Shown piece after piece: positions 1-8,949 of a stretch of 64,000 bases of DNA. Made by a program: the position numbers and the translations under genes. The notes beneath the pieces were generated by a model. The model saw only the letters and a list, made by a program, of their open reading frames with translations. It was not told the origin of the DNA and ran no database searches. Source of the stretch: UBA5069 sp963773745 (GTDB lineage Bacteria > Chloroflexota > Anaerolineae > Caldilineales > Caldilineaceae). How positions within the stretch are numbered: the stretch's first letter is position 1; each line of letters starts with the position of its first letter. The stretch spans positions 1-64,000 of the forward strand of contig CAVZCL010000004.1 in NCBI GenBank assembly GCA_963773745.1, in the 5' to 3' direction.

Positions 1-1301
1 CTGCTCGGGGCCATCGGCCAGGTAGGCGTCGAGGTGCCAGTTGAGCAGGAATTGGTAGGCCCCCAGCAGAAAGGAGCCGGAGCCGCAGGCGGGGTCCACA
101 ATGCGCAGCTTGCTCACACCGCCCAGGGGGCCCGGTCGCTTGCCCTCCACCAGCTTGCCCACAGTTTGGCGCACAATGTAATCCACAATGTAGGTGGGCG
201 TATAGTAGACGCCGCCCGCCTTCTTCACCTCGGGCTTCTCCTCCACGCGGGCCTGATGGCCCGCCGTGAGGCGAATGACCTTGCCCAGGAACTGCTCGTA
301 GATCTGGCCCAGGATATCGGCGGGGATAACGGCAAACTCGTAGGGGCTGTCAGGATAGTAGAGGCTGGTGAGGATCTCCTTGAGCACCTTGTCGTCAATG
401 CGCAGCGCGGGGGTCAACTCGTCAGCGTCGCCTGCCTGCCCCTTTTCATTGACAAAGTGGAAGATGCCCGAGTTGTAGCGGTTGTCGGCGCGGCGAAACT
501 CGACCATAAGCCGCTCATAGGTGTTGTTGCCGTTGGTCTGGCTCAGCAGTGTGCCGTACTGCTCCAACCCCGCGCCTCGCAAATGCGCAGGAAGATGATG
601 CGGTCGAGTGTCTGCTGCACGGCAAAGTTGAGTTCGCGCGTGGTGAGCGTGGGATTGCGCAGCGCCAGCGAACGCGCCAACGCCTCGCGCCAGCGTTCAA
701 TGTCCGCGAGGAAGGCGTCATCCACCTCGGCGGTGCCACGTTTGAGCTTGTTGGAATCAGCGTAGGCGTCGAAGGAGCCTTTGCGGATGCTGTCGGGGGC
801 GAAGATGCCCGCAAGCTCGTCCCACTTTTCAACGTAATCGCTGTAGTGGAGATACATCACTCGGCCGGTGGCGGCTGCGTCGCTCTTGTCGGGTTTGCCG
901 CGGCAATCATAGACGGCCAACTCCTCAAAGTCGGTGAGGATGCTCAGCGGCAGCTTGGCCGACCATGCGTAACGGCGCAGCTGGTAGGCGGGAGAAACAT
1001 CGCCGCGCAGGTCCACCGACGGCTTCTTGGCTTCGACAAAGAACTTGCGTGTACCGCCCATGCGAAAGCCGTAGTCGGGGGCCTTGTGCACACCTTCAAC
1101 GCGCACTGCGTCCTCGTGGACGACGTCCTTGTAGGCTTCGGCGTTGCCCTGCTTGTTATGCACATCCCAGCCCATCGCCTCGAAAAAGGGGTCGATGTAC
1201 TCGACACGCACCTGCGTCTCGCCGTAGTTCACCTGCTTGTAGGAGTGGAGATGGCTGTGGAAGCGCGCCACGAGGTCGATAATGGTTTGGGGGGCGGGCA
1301 T
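1..1301 (-). CDS. Type IIG restriction enzyme / N6-adenine methylase, N-terminal part, frameshifted and cut by window edge
   Basis: The 5' portion of a fused restriction-modification protein. The start ATG is at 1301, with GGAG upstream. Residues 1-245 resemble the N-terminal nuclease part of Eco57I-like enzymes, with FFVEAKKPSVDL as a plausible PD-ExK core. The reading frame breaks in a CCCC run (plus strand 568-571): one frame ends after ICEARG, while the adjacent frame continues with EQYGTLLSQTNGNNTYERL and stays open to base 1. That second frame carries GGVYYTPTYIVDYIV and then IVDPACGSGSFLLGAY, the SAM-binding motif I of the methylase. Restoring one base after EARG gives the expected family sequence. 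The catalytic NPPY motif and target-recognition domain lie outside the window. The break is either a sequencing indel, a phase-variable G run or inactivation. Confidence 0.85.
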
Positions 1302-1315
1302 GGGCAGGCTCCGTG

Positions 1316-1366
1316 GTCGGGTGTCGGGTGTGGGTGTCGGGTGTAGGGTGTCGGGTGGCAGTATTC
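1316..1366. repeat. GGGTGTCGGGTGT word repeat
   Basis: A run of imperfect copies of gggtgtcgggtgt directly upstream of the restriction-methylase gene. The same word recurs at 21946-21973, 35595-35605 and 60870-60944, so it is a dispersed intergenic word rather than a local microsatellite. Confidence 0.6.
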
Positions 1367-1416
1367 CATTATAGCGCACAGCAGCGGCGCAACCACCGGC
1401 CTTGCTCTGGGCAATA

Positions 1417-1639
1417 GGGCTTCTCAAAAGTTAGAATGAGGTGTGGCAAGCGCCAACAGCAACCTCACCCCCGGCCCCTCTCCATGCGGAGAGGGGAGCA
1501 AAACAAGTGCGCACGCCGTAATCGTGACACATACCGGCGTGACGCACTTGTCTTGCTCCCCTCTCCAAGTCTGGAGAGGGGCCGGGGGTGAGGTTGCTGT
1601 TGGCGCTTGCCACACCTCATTCTGACTTTTGAGAAGCCC
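1417..1639. repeat. 223-bp near-perfect palindrome (MITE-like)
   Basis: Outer arms of about 67 bp match over their whole length with one mismatch (left arm begins gggcttctcaaaag). The inner arms also pair (agcaaaacaagtgcg with gcacttgtcttgct), so the whole element can fold into one hairpin. It contains the word acctcacccccggcccc in both orientations. There is no ORF of coding character inside. It sits between divergent genes. A non-autonomous mobile palindrome is likely. Confidence 0.8.
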
Positions 1640-1820
1640 TGCTCCGGGCAAGACGACGCCGGCTCTTGGGCAGCCCTGTCTCGGCGCGATTTTGAGACTT
1701 GCGATCCTGCCCGGTTGCTCAACCATGGCGCAAACAAGCATCCGCGCCATCCACCCAAGACGTTGCGCTGCACGTGCGATGAACCCTTGAACCTTGAAGC
1801 CCGGAATCCTTGAATTTGCC

Positions 1821-1849
1821 TCGACCATGCGTGCTAACTGTGCTAAAAT
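1821..1849 (+). promoter_or_regulatory. Candidate recN promoter (leaderless)
   Basis: -35 TCGACC (1821-1826), 17-bp spacer, -10 TAAAAT (1844-1849). The recN ATG is only 6 bp beyond the -10, so the transcript would start at or next to the start codon. No Shine-Dalgarno sequence is visible. Confidence 0.5.
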
Positions 1850-1855
1850 GCAGTC

Positions 1856-3769
1856 ATGCTGCACGAGTTGCACATCAGCAATTTTGCCATTATCGACGAG
1901 CTCCATCTCGTCTTCCGCCCGGGGCTGAATGTCCTTACGGGCGAGACGGGCGCGGGCAAGTCAATCATCATTGATGCCGTGGGGCTGCTGCTGGGCGACC
2001 GCGCCGGCGCCGAGTGGGTGCGCGCCGGCACGGAGATGGCCTCGATTGAGGCGAGCTTTGCGCTGCCCGTCGCGTCCGCCCCGTCCACCGCGTCCACCGA
2101 GCCCGCGGTGGACAATGGCACAGACGACGGCGAAGGCGCTCCCCTCGACATCCACGCGCTTCTTGTGCGCGAAGGGCTGGACGACCCCGACAATCCCGCC
2201 GGCGTGACGCTTGCGCGCGAGGTGCGCACAACCGGCCGCAACATCTGCCGCATCAATGGGCGCGCCGTCAGTCTGCAGCTTCTGGCTGATGTGGCCGGCG
2301 CGCTCATCGACATCCACGGTCAGGGCGAGCACCTCAACCTGCTGCGCCCGCGCACCCACGTTCATCTGCTGGATCGCTACGCCAACCTGCTGCCCCTGCG
2401 CGAGAAGCTGGCCGCGCAGGTGGCGGCGCTGCGCAGCGTGCGCGCCGCGCTCCAGCAACTGCGCCAGGATGCGCGCACGGTGGCCCAGCGCATTGACATG
2501 CTCAGCTATCAGGCCGAGGAGATCTACGGCGCGAACCTGCGCCCGGGCGAGGATGCGGAGCTTGAGAGCGAGCGCCGCCGCCTGGCCAATGCCGAGGCGC
2601 TGCTCAAGCTGGCGCAGGCGGCGCAGGCCTACCTGGCCGGCGGCGAAGGCGAACTGCCCGCCGCGCTCGACCTTGTGGGCGAGGCCGTGGGCCGCATGGA
2701 GAAGCTCGCCCGCATTGATCCCGACCTGGCGGCCCCTGCCGCAGAAACGCAGGCGCTGCTTGAGCAGTTGGCCGACACAGCGCGCATGCTTGAGGACTAC
2801 GCCGAAGCGCTCGAATTCAACCCCGAGCGGCTGCAGGAGGTGGAGGAGCGGCTTGAGCTGCTCGCCTCGCTCAAGCGCAAATATGGCGACACAATCGAGC
2901 AGATTGCGGCCTTTGGCAAGCGCGCCCAGGATGAACTGGAAGCGCTGAGCAACTGGGAAGCGAAGAGCGCCGACCTTGAAAAGCAGGAGGACTCGCTGCT
3001 GCACACAATCGGCGCGCTGGGGGCTGCGCTGAGCGCAGAGCGCACGACGGCGGGCGAGCGGCTTGCGCGTGCGGTGGAGCACGAACTGGGCGATCTCAAG
3101 ATGGAGCGCGCCCGCTTCGCCCTCGCCGTGGAGCAGACAGCGCGCGCCGACGGCGCCTTCCTGCCAGATGGCCGCCGCGTCGCTTTTGACGCCACCGGCA
3201 TCGACCAAGTGGAATTCCTCATCAGCGCCAACCCGGGCGAGCCGCTCAAGCCCATGGCCAAGGTGGCATCCGGCGGCGAGACGGCGCGCCTTATGCTCGC
3301 GCTCAAGGGCACGCTGGCCCACGCCGACGCCACGCCAACGCTCATCTTTGACGAGATTGACCAGGGTATTGGCGGCCGTGTGGGCGCTGTTGTAGGCCAC
3401 AAGCTCTGGAACCTGACCGAGCGGCGCGCTTCGCTGGCTGCGCCCGCCCGCAATGGCAGCGAGCCGGAGAGCGCTGGCAGCGGCGTCGAGCCGGAAAGCA
3501 GAGACAACGGCGTCGCGCACCAGGTGCTTGTGATCACCCACCTGCCGCAACTGGCGGCCTATGGCGACGCCCACTTCACCGTCAACAAGCGGGTGCATGT
3601 GGAGGAGGGCGTTGAGCGCACGACGACCGTCGTGCAGGCGCTCGACGACGCCGCCCGCATTGCCGAGCTGACGCAGATGCTGGGCGCGCCCGGCGAGGTG
3701 GGCCGTCTCTCAGTCGAGGAGATGCTGCGCGAGGTGGCCGTCGTCAAGCGGGCCGCCGCGCACATCTGA
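1856..3769 (+). CDS. recN: DNA repair protein RecN
   Basis: SMC-like ATPase acting in double-strand-break repair. The protein has 637 residues. Walker A GETGAGKS is at residues 29-36, a long coiled-coil middle follows, then the ABC signature SGGETARL near 471, Walker B LIFDEID near 497 and the switch histidine in THLPQLA near 560. It is longer than the usual 550-570 aa because of two low-complexity insertions: an Ala/Ser/Thr/Asp-rich one around residues 73-100, between the ATPase strands, and a Gly/Ser/Glu-rich one around 525-553. Both keep the frame and all motifs, so the protein should be active. It appears monocistronic, closed by a palindromic element at 3776. Confidence 0.97.
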   Translation: MLHELHISNFAIIDELHLVFRPGLNVLTGETGAGKSIIIDAVGLLLGDRAGAEWVRAGTEMASIEASFALPVASAPSTASTEPAVDNGTDDGEGAPLDIHALLVREGLDDPDNPAGVTLAREVRTTGRNICRINGRAVSLQLLADVAGALIDIHGQGEHLNLLRPRTHVHLLDRYANLLPLREKLAAQVAALRSVRAALQQLRQDARTVAQRIDMLSYQAEEIYGANLRPGEDAELESERRRLANAEALLKLAQAAQAYLAGGEGELPAALDLVGEAVGRMEKLARIDPDLAAPAAETQALLEQLADTARMLEDYAEALEFNPERLQEVEERLELLASLKRKYGDTIEQIAAFGKRAQDELEALSNWEAKSADLEKQEDSLLHTIGALGAALSAERTTAGERLARAVEHELGDLKMERARFALAVEQTARADGAFLPDGRRVAFDATGIDQVEFLISANPGEPLKPMAKVASGGETARLMLALKGTLAHADATPTLIFDEIDQGIGGRVGAVVGHKLWNLTERRASLAAPARNGSEPESAGSGVEPESRDNGVAHQVLVITHLPQLAAYGDAHFTVNKRVHVEEGVERTTTVVQALDDAARIAELTQMLGAPGEVGRLSVEEMLREVAVVKRAAAHI

Positions 3770-3775
3770 ACATCC

Positions 3776-3965
3776 TCAACGCAAAGGCGCGAAGCGAGCA
3801 AAGAACGCAAAGTAAAGCCAAGGAAAAGCAAAGAAGAGCAAAGAAAGACCGTCGTTGCGGTCTGAGATTTGAGGGCGCGCATGAGTAAACAAGCTCGGCT
3901 TGCATTCTCTAGTTGTTGCTTTTCTTTGCGTTCCTTTGCTCCCTTTGCACCTTTGCGTTGAAGCG
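3776..3965. repeat. AACGCAAAGG-family palindrome
   Basis: Left arm starts ctcaacgcaaaggcgcgaag; right arm ends ctttgcacctttgcgttgaag. The arms are purine-rich and pyrimidine-rich respectively and pair over most of their length with a central loop. It lies between recN and the NfeD gene, immediately after the recN stop, so it may act as a terminator. This is one of about ten copies in the window. Confidence 0.8.
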
Positions 3966-4001
3966 TTGCTTTGAAGTTGCGTTCTCGACGGAAACCCAAC
4001 C

Positions 4002-5342
4002 ATGACCCGTACCAAGCTGCTGGCCGCGTGGCGCACCCTGTGGGTGGCTGCGCTCATGTGCGCCGCGCTGCTGCTGCCCCTGGGCGGAATTGTGCAGCCT
4101 GCGCACGCACAGTCCGGCGCACCCCAAATTTACCTGCTCTCCTTCAGCGGCGCCGTCACCCCCGTGCTCGACCGCTATCTGGCGAGCGGCATTGAGCGCG
4201 CCGCCGGCCAGCCCAACGCCACCATTGTGCTGCGGCTGGACACGCCCGGTGGCAGTGTGGACGTTACCCAGGCGATCATTCAGCGCATGCTCGCCTCGCC
4301 CGTACCCGTGATTGTGTGGGTGGCGCCCAGCGGCGCACGCGCGGGCAGCGCAGGCACTTTCATTACGCTGGCGGGCCACGCCGCGGCCATGGCCCCGGGC
4401 ACCTCGATTGGCGCGGCCAGCCCTGTGGATGCAGGCGGGGCCGAAATGGACGCCACCCTCGCCGCCAAGCTCACCAACATTCTCAGCGCCGATATTGAAA
4501 ACCTGGCCACGCGCCGGGGCGATGCCGCCGTGGAGTGGGCGATTGGCGCCGTGCGCGATGCCAGCGCCGCCACCGCCGACCAGGCCCTCACGCTGGGTGT
4601 CATCGATGCCATCGCCGGCGACCTGCCCACGCTCATCAGCGCGCTCGACGGTGTAGAGGTGACTGTGCAGGGGCGCACGCAGCCGCTGCAACTTGGCAAT
4701 GCCGTGGTGGTGGAGGAAGAGCTCAACTGGCTGCAGCGTTTCCTCAACTTCATCACCAACCCCACCGTTGCCGCGCTGCTGATTACCCTGGGCACGGCCG
4801 GCCTGCTGGCCGAAGTCTGGAACCCGGGCACGTGGGTGCCGGGCGTGATTGGCGCGGTGGCGCTGCTGCTCGGCCTCTATGCGCTGGGGCAGCTGGACGC
4901 CAACTTTGCCGGCCTGGCGCTCATGCTGCTGGGCGTTGGCCTCTTTGTGGCCGAGGCGGCGACGCCCGCAGTCGGTGCGTTGCTTGCCGCCGGCGCAGTC
5001 TCGTTTGGATTGGGGGTTGCCTTGCTCTTTGACCAGCCGGGGATTGAAGTGTCGTGGCCGGTGATTATTGCCCTGGCCGTGGGCACGGGGCTCTTCGTCA
5101 GCTTTGCCAGCGCCAAGGGGTTGGCGGCGCAGCGGCGTCCGGCGCTCACCGGCGGCGAAGGGTTGATTGGGATGATGGGGCGCACGGCCGACGCGATGGC
5201 GCCGGGAGGCAAGGGCAGCGTCATGGTCAACGGCGAGTGGTGGACGGCAGAACTGATTGGCAGCCCTGTTGTAGCCGGCGAAGAGGTGCGCGTGACAGGT
5301 CGCAAAGGCTTCATGCTGGTGGTCGAGAGGAGCCTGGAGTAA
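4002..5342 (+). CDS. NfeD-family membrane protease (ClpP-like serine protease domain plus NfeD)
   Basis: 446 aa. Signal peptide at about 1-36 (ends AHA). The ClpP-like periplasmic domain spans residues 40-235, with LRLDTPGGSV and the nucleophile region SGARAGSAGTF (Ser at about 112 or 116). Four or five membrane segments follow (about 255-385), then a C-terminal soluble OB-like NfeD domain from about 385 (GLIGMMGRTADAMAPGG to the end). Full-length NfeD proteases of this layout usually partner a stomatin-like protein, but no stomatin gene is adjacent. Family knowledge suggests a membrane quality-control role; the substrate is unknown. Confidence 0.92.
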   Translation: MTRTKLLAAWRTLWVAALMCAALLLPLGGIVQPAHAQSGAPQIYLLSFSGAVTPVLDRYLASGIERAAGQPNATIVLRLDTPGGSVDVTQAIIQRMLASPVPVIVWVAPSGARAGSAGTFITLAGHAAAMAPGTSIGAASPVDAGGAEMDATLAAKLTNILSADIENLATRRGDAAVEWAIGAVRDASAATADQALTLGVIDAIAGDLPTLISALDGVEVTVQGRTQPLQLGNAVVVEEELNWLQRFLNFITNPTVAALLITLGTAGLLAEVWNPGTWVPGVIGAVALLLGLYALGQLDANFAGLALMLLGVGLFVAEAATPAVGALLAAGAVSFGLGVALLFDQPGIEVSWPVIIALAVGTGLFVSFASAKGLAAQRRPALTGGEGLIGMMGRTADAMAPGGKGSVMVNGEWWTAELIGSPVVAGEEVRVTGRKGFMLVVERSLE

Positions 5343-5440
5343 GGAGCAGGCGTTGACGGAACTGATGATTGAAGACTGACGATTGGGGAATGCCTCCAAT
5401 CGTCAGTCTTCAATCATCAGTTGCCGTCAACGCCTACTCC
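5343..5440. repeat. Inverted repeat at convergent junction
   Basis: Arms of about 45 bp (left aggcgttgacggaactgatg, right its complement with one extra base) form a long hairpin between the convergent NfeD and MBL genes. A bidirectional terminator is the simplest role. Confidence 0.75.
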
Positions 5441-5487
5441 CTACTCCAGCTATTCCCTATTCCCTATTCCCTACTCCCTGTTTCCAC
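5436..5487. repeat. CTACTCCCTATTCC word repeat
   Basis: Repeated variants of ctattccctactccct. It overlaps the last codons of the MBL hydrolase gene, which ends inside it. The same word flanks the LacI gene at 20553-20676. Confidence 0.65.
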
Positions 5488-6331
5488 TCCACCGCTCGCC
5501 GTTGCGCAGCACCTGGTAGGGCTGGCCCAGGCTCTCGCAGGTCACAATGAATTCGTCGGGCGTGGCCGTGTTGAAGGCGAACATATCGTAGTGGCAGGGA
5601 ATGACGCAGCCGGCGTGGATGTCGTACGCGAGCTTGGCCGCATCCTGTCCGCTCAGATTGCCCGCCACTTTGCGTTCGGGGCTGCGCCCGTTGATGGGCA
5701 GCAGCGCCACATCAATCGGCCACTGGCGCAGAATCTCGGGCATGCCCGGGTAGAAGATTGTGTCGCCGCTGTGGTAGATGATCCACGGCCCCGCCTCCAC
5801 AATGTAGCCCAGAAACTTGCAGCGCCCCAGGTCATCGCGCTCGATCGCCTCATGCGCCGCAGGCACGCCCGTTATGCGAAAGCCCGCGACGGTCTGGGTA
5901 ATATCCTCGTCCAAACCGATGATTTCCGCCTGCGGAATACCCAGCCGCTCGGCCACGAAGGCGCGGTTGGCTTCGGGCGCAATCAATGTGATGGCGGGAT
6001 TGGCAGCCAGCAGCGGCTTGAGTGTCTCCACGTCGAGGTGGTCCGTGTGGTTGTGCGTGGAGGTGACCACATCCACGAAGTCGAGGCGCGCCGGGTCAAT
6101 CACGCGGCCGGTCATGCGTACGTGCGGGTTGTCGCTCTCCGCATACTTCTTCGATAGCGAGTCGGAGAGGTAGGGGTCAAAGAGCAGGAACTTTTCCTGC
6201 CAGTAGACGAGGAAGCCGCTTTGGCCAAGCCACCAAATGTGCAGCTGGCCGGGCGCTTCGCTGCGGGCGGCGCGCACGTCATCGAGGAAGGCATTGTCTG
6301 CAAGGTATGGGGCGAGGTAGGGTGTTTCCAT
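5471..6331 (-). CDS. UlaG-like metallo-beta-lactamase-fold hydrolase
   Basis: 286 aa from the ATG at 6331; the frame is open further upstream but without family similarity. The zinc motif THNHTDHLD (HxHxDH) is at about residues 83-91. Further ligands are plausible in HSGDTIFYPG and CHYDMFAFN. The WWLGQSGFLV and LLFDPYLSD segments match lactonase-like UlaG members of the MBL fold. The true substrate is unknown. The C-terminus SGNRE-stop is encoded by the intergenic ggaaacagggagtag word repeat, so the natural end may have been replaced. Confidence 0.88.
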   Translation of the reverse strand: METPYLAPYLADNAFLDDVRAARSEAPGQLHIWWLGQSGFLVYWQEKFLLFDPYLSDSLSKKYAESDNPHVRMTGRVIDPARLDFVDVVTSTHNHTDHLDVETLKPLLAANPAITLIAPEANRAFVAERLGIPQAEIIGLDEDITQTVAGFRITGVPAAHEAIERDDLGRCKFLGYIVEAGPWIIYHSGDTIFYPGMPEILRQWPIDVALLPINGRSPERKVAGNLSGQDAAKLAYDIHAGCVIPCHYDMFAFNTATPDEFIVTCESLGQPYQVLRNGERWSGNRE

Positions 6332-6509
6332 GGCAGGCCTCGTAGGTTGAGGCAGCGTGCGCTGCCCGTGCAAAAGCGTTTTTGATAGAGTACGGCGTAC
6401 AATGCGCCTCGCGCATAGTATAACCCGCGCGCGGGATTCGCGCCTTTTTGGCGTTTTCCACTGATCCCCGCTACGCAATCATTGTCATCTGAAAATGGAG
6501 TGTGAGTCA

Positions 6510-7226
6510 ATGGCTGAAATCAAGGGTTTGGAGGCGTTTGACGAGGTGCAGCGGGTGATTGTGGTCGCCGCGCATCCTGATGATCTGGAATGCTGCTGCG
6601 CCGGTACGCTCATCAAGCTGATTGAGCGGGGCGTGACGGTCATTTCGGTCAACTGCACGCTGGGCGACATTGGCGCGCAGGAGGACACGCTGCCGCGCGT
6701 CACCCTCGCCAGCGCGCGCCTGGCCGAAACCGATGCCGCCGCGCGCATCCTGGGACTGCACAGCACCTTCAACCTGGGCCACCACGACGGCGAGCTGCTC
6801 CCCAGCCTGGAGCTGCGCGCGCAACTGGCGCGCCTCTACCGCATTACGCAGGCGGACACCCTCTTCACCTTTGACCCCTTCTGGAGCGGGCAGATTCACC
6901 CCGACCACCGCGCCGCCGGCCAGGCCGCGCTGGACGCCTACATGCCCTCCAAGATGCCCCTCTATCGCCCTGAGCAGCTGCGTGAGGCAGGCGCGGGCTT
7001 GGGCAAGCTGCAGCGCGTTTTCCTCTTCAGCACCGACCGCGACCCGAATGTGCTCGTCGACGTTACGGACGTGCATGCGCGCAAGCTGGCAGCATGCGTG
7101 GCGCATGTCAGCCAGTTTCCCAAGGGCGAGGAGAGCCTGGGCTGGCTCAGGGAGATGGATGGCGCGCCGGGCAAGGAAGCAGGCTACACCTACGCCGAGC
7201 CTTTCCGCACGATGGATGTCTGGTAG
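6510..7226 (+). CDS. PIG-L (LmbE) family deacetylase
   Basis: 238 aa from the ATG at 6510, preferred over 6495 because GGAG lies about 10 nt before it. Zinc site motif AHPDDLE is near residue 22, followed by the HPDHRAAG motif near 130; both are diagnostic of GlcNAc-type LmbE deacetylases. It probably removes an acetyl from an N-acetyl sugar or a thiol-glycoside precursor. It is divergent to the MBL gene and convergent with the DUF1537 kinase. No neighbouring ligase identifies the product, so its pathway is open. Confidence 0.92.
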   Translation: MAEIKGLEAFDEVQRVIVVAAHPDDLECCCAGTLIKLIERGVTVISVNCTLGDIGAQEDTLPRVTLASARLAETDAAARILGLHSTFNLGHHDGELLPSLELRAQLARLYRITQADTLFTFDPFWSGQIHPDHRAAGQAALDAYMPSKMPLYRPEQLREAGAGLGKLQRVFLFSTDRDPNVLVDVTDVHARKLAACVAHVSQFPKGEESLGWLREMDGAPGKEAGYTYAEPFRTMDVW

Positions 7227-7238
7227 AGCGCAAACAAG

Positions 7239-7330
7239 CCGCGAGTACACAGATTTCACAGAAAGAGACAGATAACAACAGATGAATCCGTTGTTATCTG
7301 TCTCTTTCTGTGAAATCTGTGTACTCGCGG
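7239..7330. repeat. Inverted repeat at PIG-L / DUF1537 convergent junction
   Basis: Arms of 42 bp are perfect complements (ccgcgagtacacagatttc outward, cgttgttatctgtctc inward) around an 8-nt loop. The last codons of the DUF1537 gene lie in the right arm. Confidence 0.85.
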
Positions 7331-8461
7331 TTTGCTTGCATGAGCAGTGCCAGCGTTTCCAAATCGCCGTGGTTGCCCGCCTTGAGCGTGATCCAGAGCG
7401 GCGCATGGTTGCCTGCGGCCGTGGGCGCAAAGTGGGCGCGGCAGGTGGGCATGCCTGCCAGCGCAGCGTAGGCAACCTCAAGCCGCTCCACACCCAGGCG
7501 CGCCAGCAGCGCGTGGGCCGTGTCGCCGCCGGCAATCAGCAGGTGGCGCACGGGATGCTGCTCCATTAAGGCCACTGCGGCAATGGCAAGCGTCTTGGCA
7601 GCCGCCGCCTGCTCGTCCCGCGTGGCCGGCGCCGCAATGCGGGGCAGATGCAGGATTGTCTGTCGCTGCGCAGGAGCGGTTGGGGCGCGCCCAACCTGCA
7701 CAACAGTGACACCGGGCAGCGCCGCCGCGGCTGCAATTTCGCGCGTGCGCCATGCTGCTTGCGCTGCCCACCACGGCCAGATCGACCGGCGGTGCGACAG
7801 CGTGCGCAGGCATCGGCTGCACAGCATGGGCGCGCAGCCATGCCGCCGCCAGCCCGGCGCTGCCGCAGAGCAGCCCGTTGGGCAGCACCGAAGCCCACGC
7901 CGCCACAAGCTGGTCGAGGTCGCCATCACTTTCAGCATCCGCTACAAGCAGGGGTGCAGATGCCGCCGCAGCGGCGAGCACGCTGCGCAGTGAGCTACCC
8001 CCTGCGCGTACCGCCGCCAGGCCGATGCAGGCCTGCGCCAGCGCCGTCTGCTGCGCCAGCCGGTTGCCAACCGCCACGCTTTCGCCATGCGCGCCCAGCA
8101 ACACGCCGCCCACGACGCGCCGCCCCTGCACGGGCAGCGCAGAGCAGATCAGCGCGGCCGTGGCATTCGTGCGCGCGAGCAGTGTCTCCACCTCAGCGCC
8201 CACATGGCCGCGCAGCAGCGAATCGATCTTCTTGAAGCAAAGCATGGGGGGATGGGCCGGAGCGACACGCGCCAGTGCAGCGCGCGCCGCATCTGCGTCC
8301 AGCGCGCGCGAGTGCGTGGAGAGTGCATGCAAACCACCTGCAAGCGCTGGTGGCAGCGCGTTCAGGTGAATTTGCGCGGGCAGCCCCACGGCCGGCGCGT
8401 AGGCGGCGCAGTCGGCCGCGCCCGTCAGATCATCGGCAATCAGCAGCAGGTGGGGAATCAC
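7294..8461 (-). CDS. DUF1537 four-carbon acid sugar kinase, frameshifted
   Basis: ATP-dependent kinase family (OtnK/DtnK/DenK) that phosphorylates threonate- or erythronate-type acids. It starts with GTG at 8461, overlapping the GNAT stop (GTGA). The N-terminal half shows LLLIADDLTGAADCA and CFKKIDSLLRGHVGAE, the family's substrate and aspartate motifs. Frame is lost in a GCGCG tract at about 7738-7750 after SSMAHAR and resumes one frame over with EIAAAAALPGV; LLIAGGDTAHALL (nucleotide binding) and KAGNHGDLETL follow. One extra base explains the shift. The final ten residues are encoded by the flanking palindrome, not family sequence. Confidence 0.88.
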
Positions 8462-8946
8462 ACAGGGGTGAAGCCAAAGTGGGTAAAGAGATCGCGCGTG
8501 GTCTCTTTGCCATCGGCAACCGTGGCGCGCACTTTCTCATAGTGCGCATCCTGCAGGCTCAGCAGCGACTGGCGCAGCAGGAACGAACCGAGGCCGCGCC
8601 CCTTCCACGGCGACATGGTGAGCACGTACTCCACCAGTGGCACGCCCGCATCCAGCCGCACCAGGCAGGCTGAAAGCAGCGCGCCGCTGCTCTCGTAGAC
8701 CCACGAGCAGGTAAGCAACGGCTCGCCCTCGCGCCCAGCAAAGAAGGCCTCCACCGCCACCAGCGCATCGTCGGTGCTCTCACCCGCACAATGATCGCTG
8801 CTGCGGTAGGCGTCGAGCATCAACTCTGCCAGCGGCTCGGTCTCGGCTGGGTCGGGAAAACGCAGCGCGCCGCCCGTGGGGTGCTTGGTGAGCACTGTGA
8901 GCGGCGCGGGCAGTGGCAGATGGTAGAGCGTGCGACCTGAAGTCAT
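8458..8946 (-). CDS. GNAT family N-acetyltransferase
   Basis: 162 aa. The acetyl-CoA loop is WKGRGLGSFLLRQ at about residues 115-127 (family Q/RxxGxG/A). The C-terminal LFTHFGFTPV is the usual GNAT beta-bulge end. It lies between pdxA (3 bp gap) and the DUF1537 kinase (4-bp overlap), so it is translationally linked to that pathway. The substrate cannot be predicted. Confidence 0.85.
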   Translation of the reverse strand: MTSGRTLYHLPLPAPLTVLTKHPTGGALRFPDPAETEPLAELMLDAYRSSDHCAGESTDDALVAVEAFFAGREGEPLLTCSWVYESSGALLSACLVRLDAGVPLVEYVLTMSPWKGRGLGSFLLRQSLLSLQDAHYEKVRATVADGKETTRDLFTHFGFTPV

Positions 8947-8949
8947 CTC

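Noticed and set aside
34..1346. Long plus-strand ORFs opposite the restriction-methylase
   Set aside because: Low-complexity antisense translations; the minus strand shows conserved methylase motifs.
1424..1906. Open frames of 60-160 codons across the 1417-1639 palindrome on both strands
   Set aside because: They mirror each other because the DNA is palindromic, have no start context or family sequence, and are repeat-derived.
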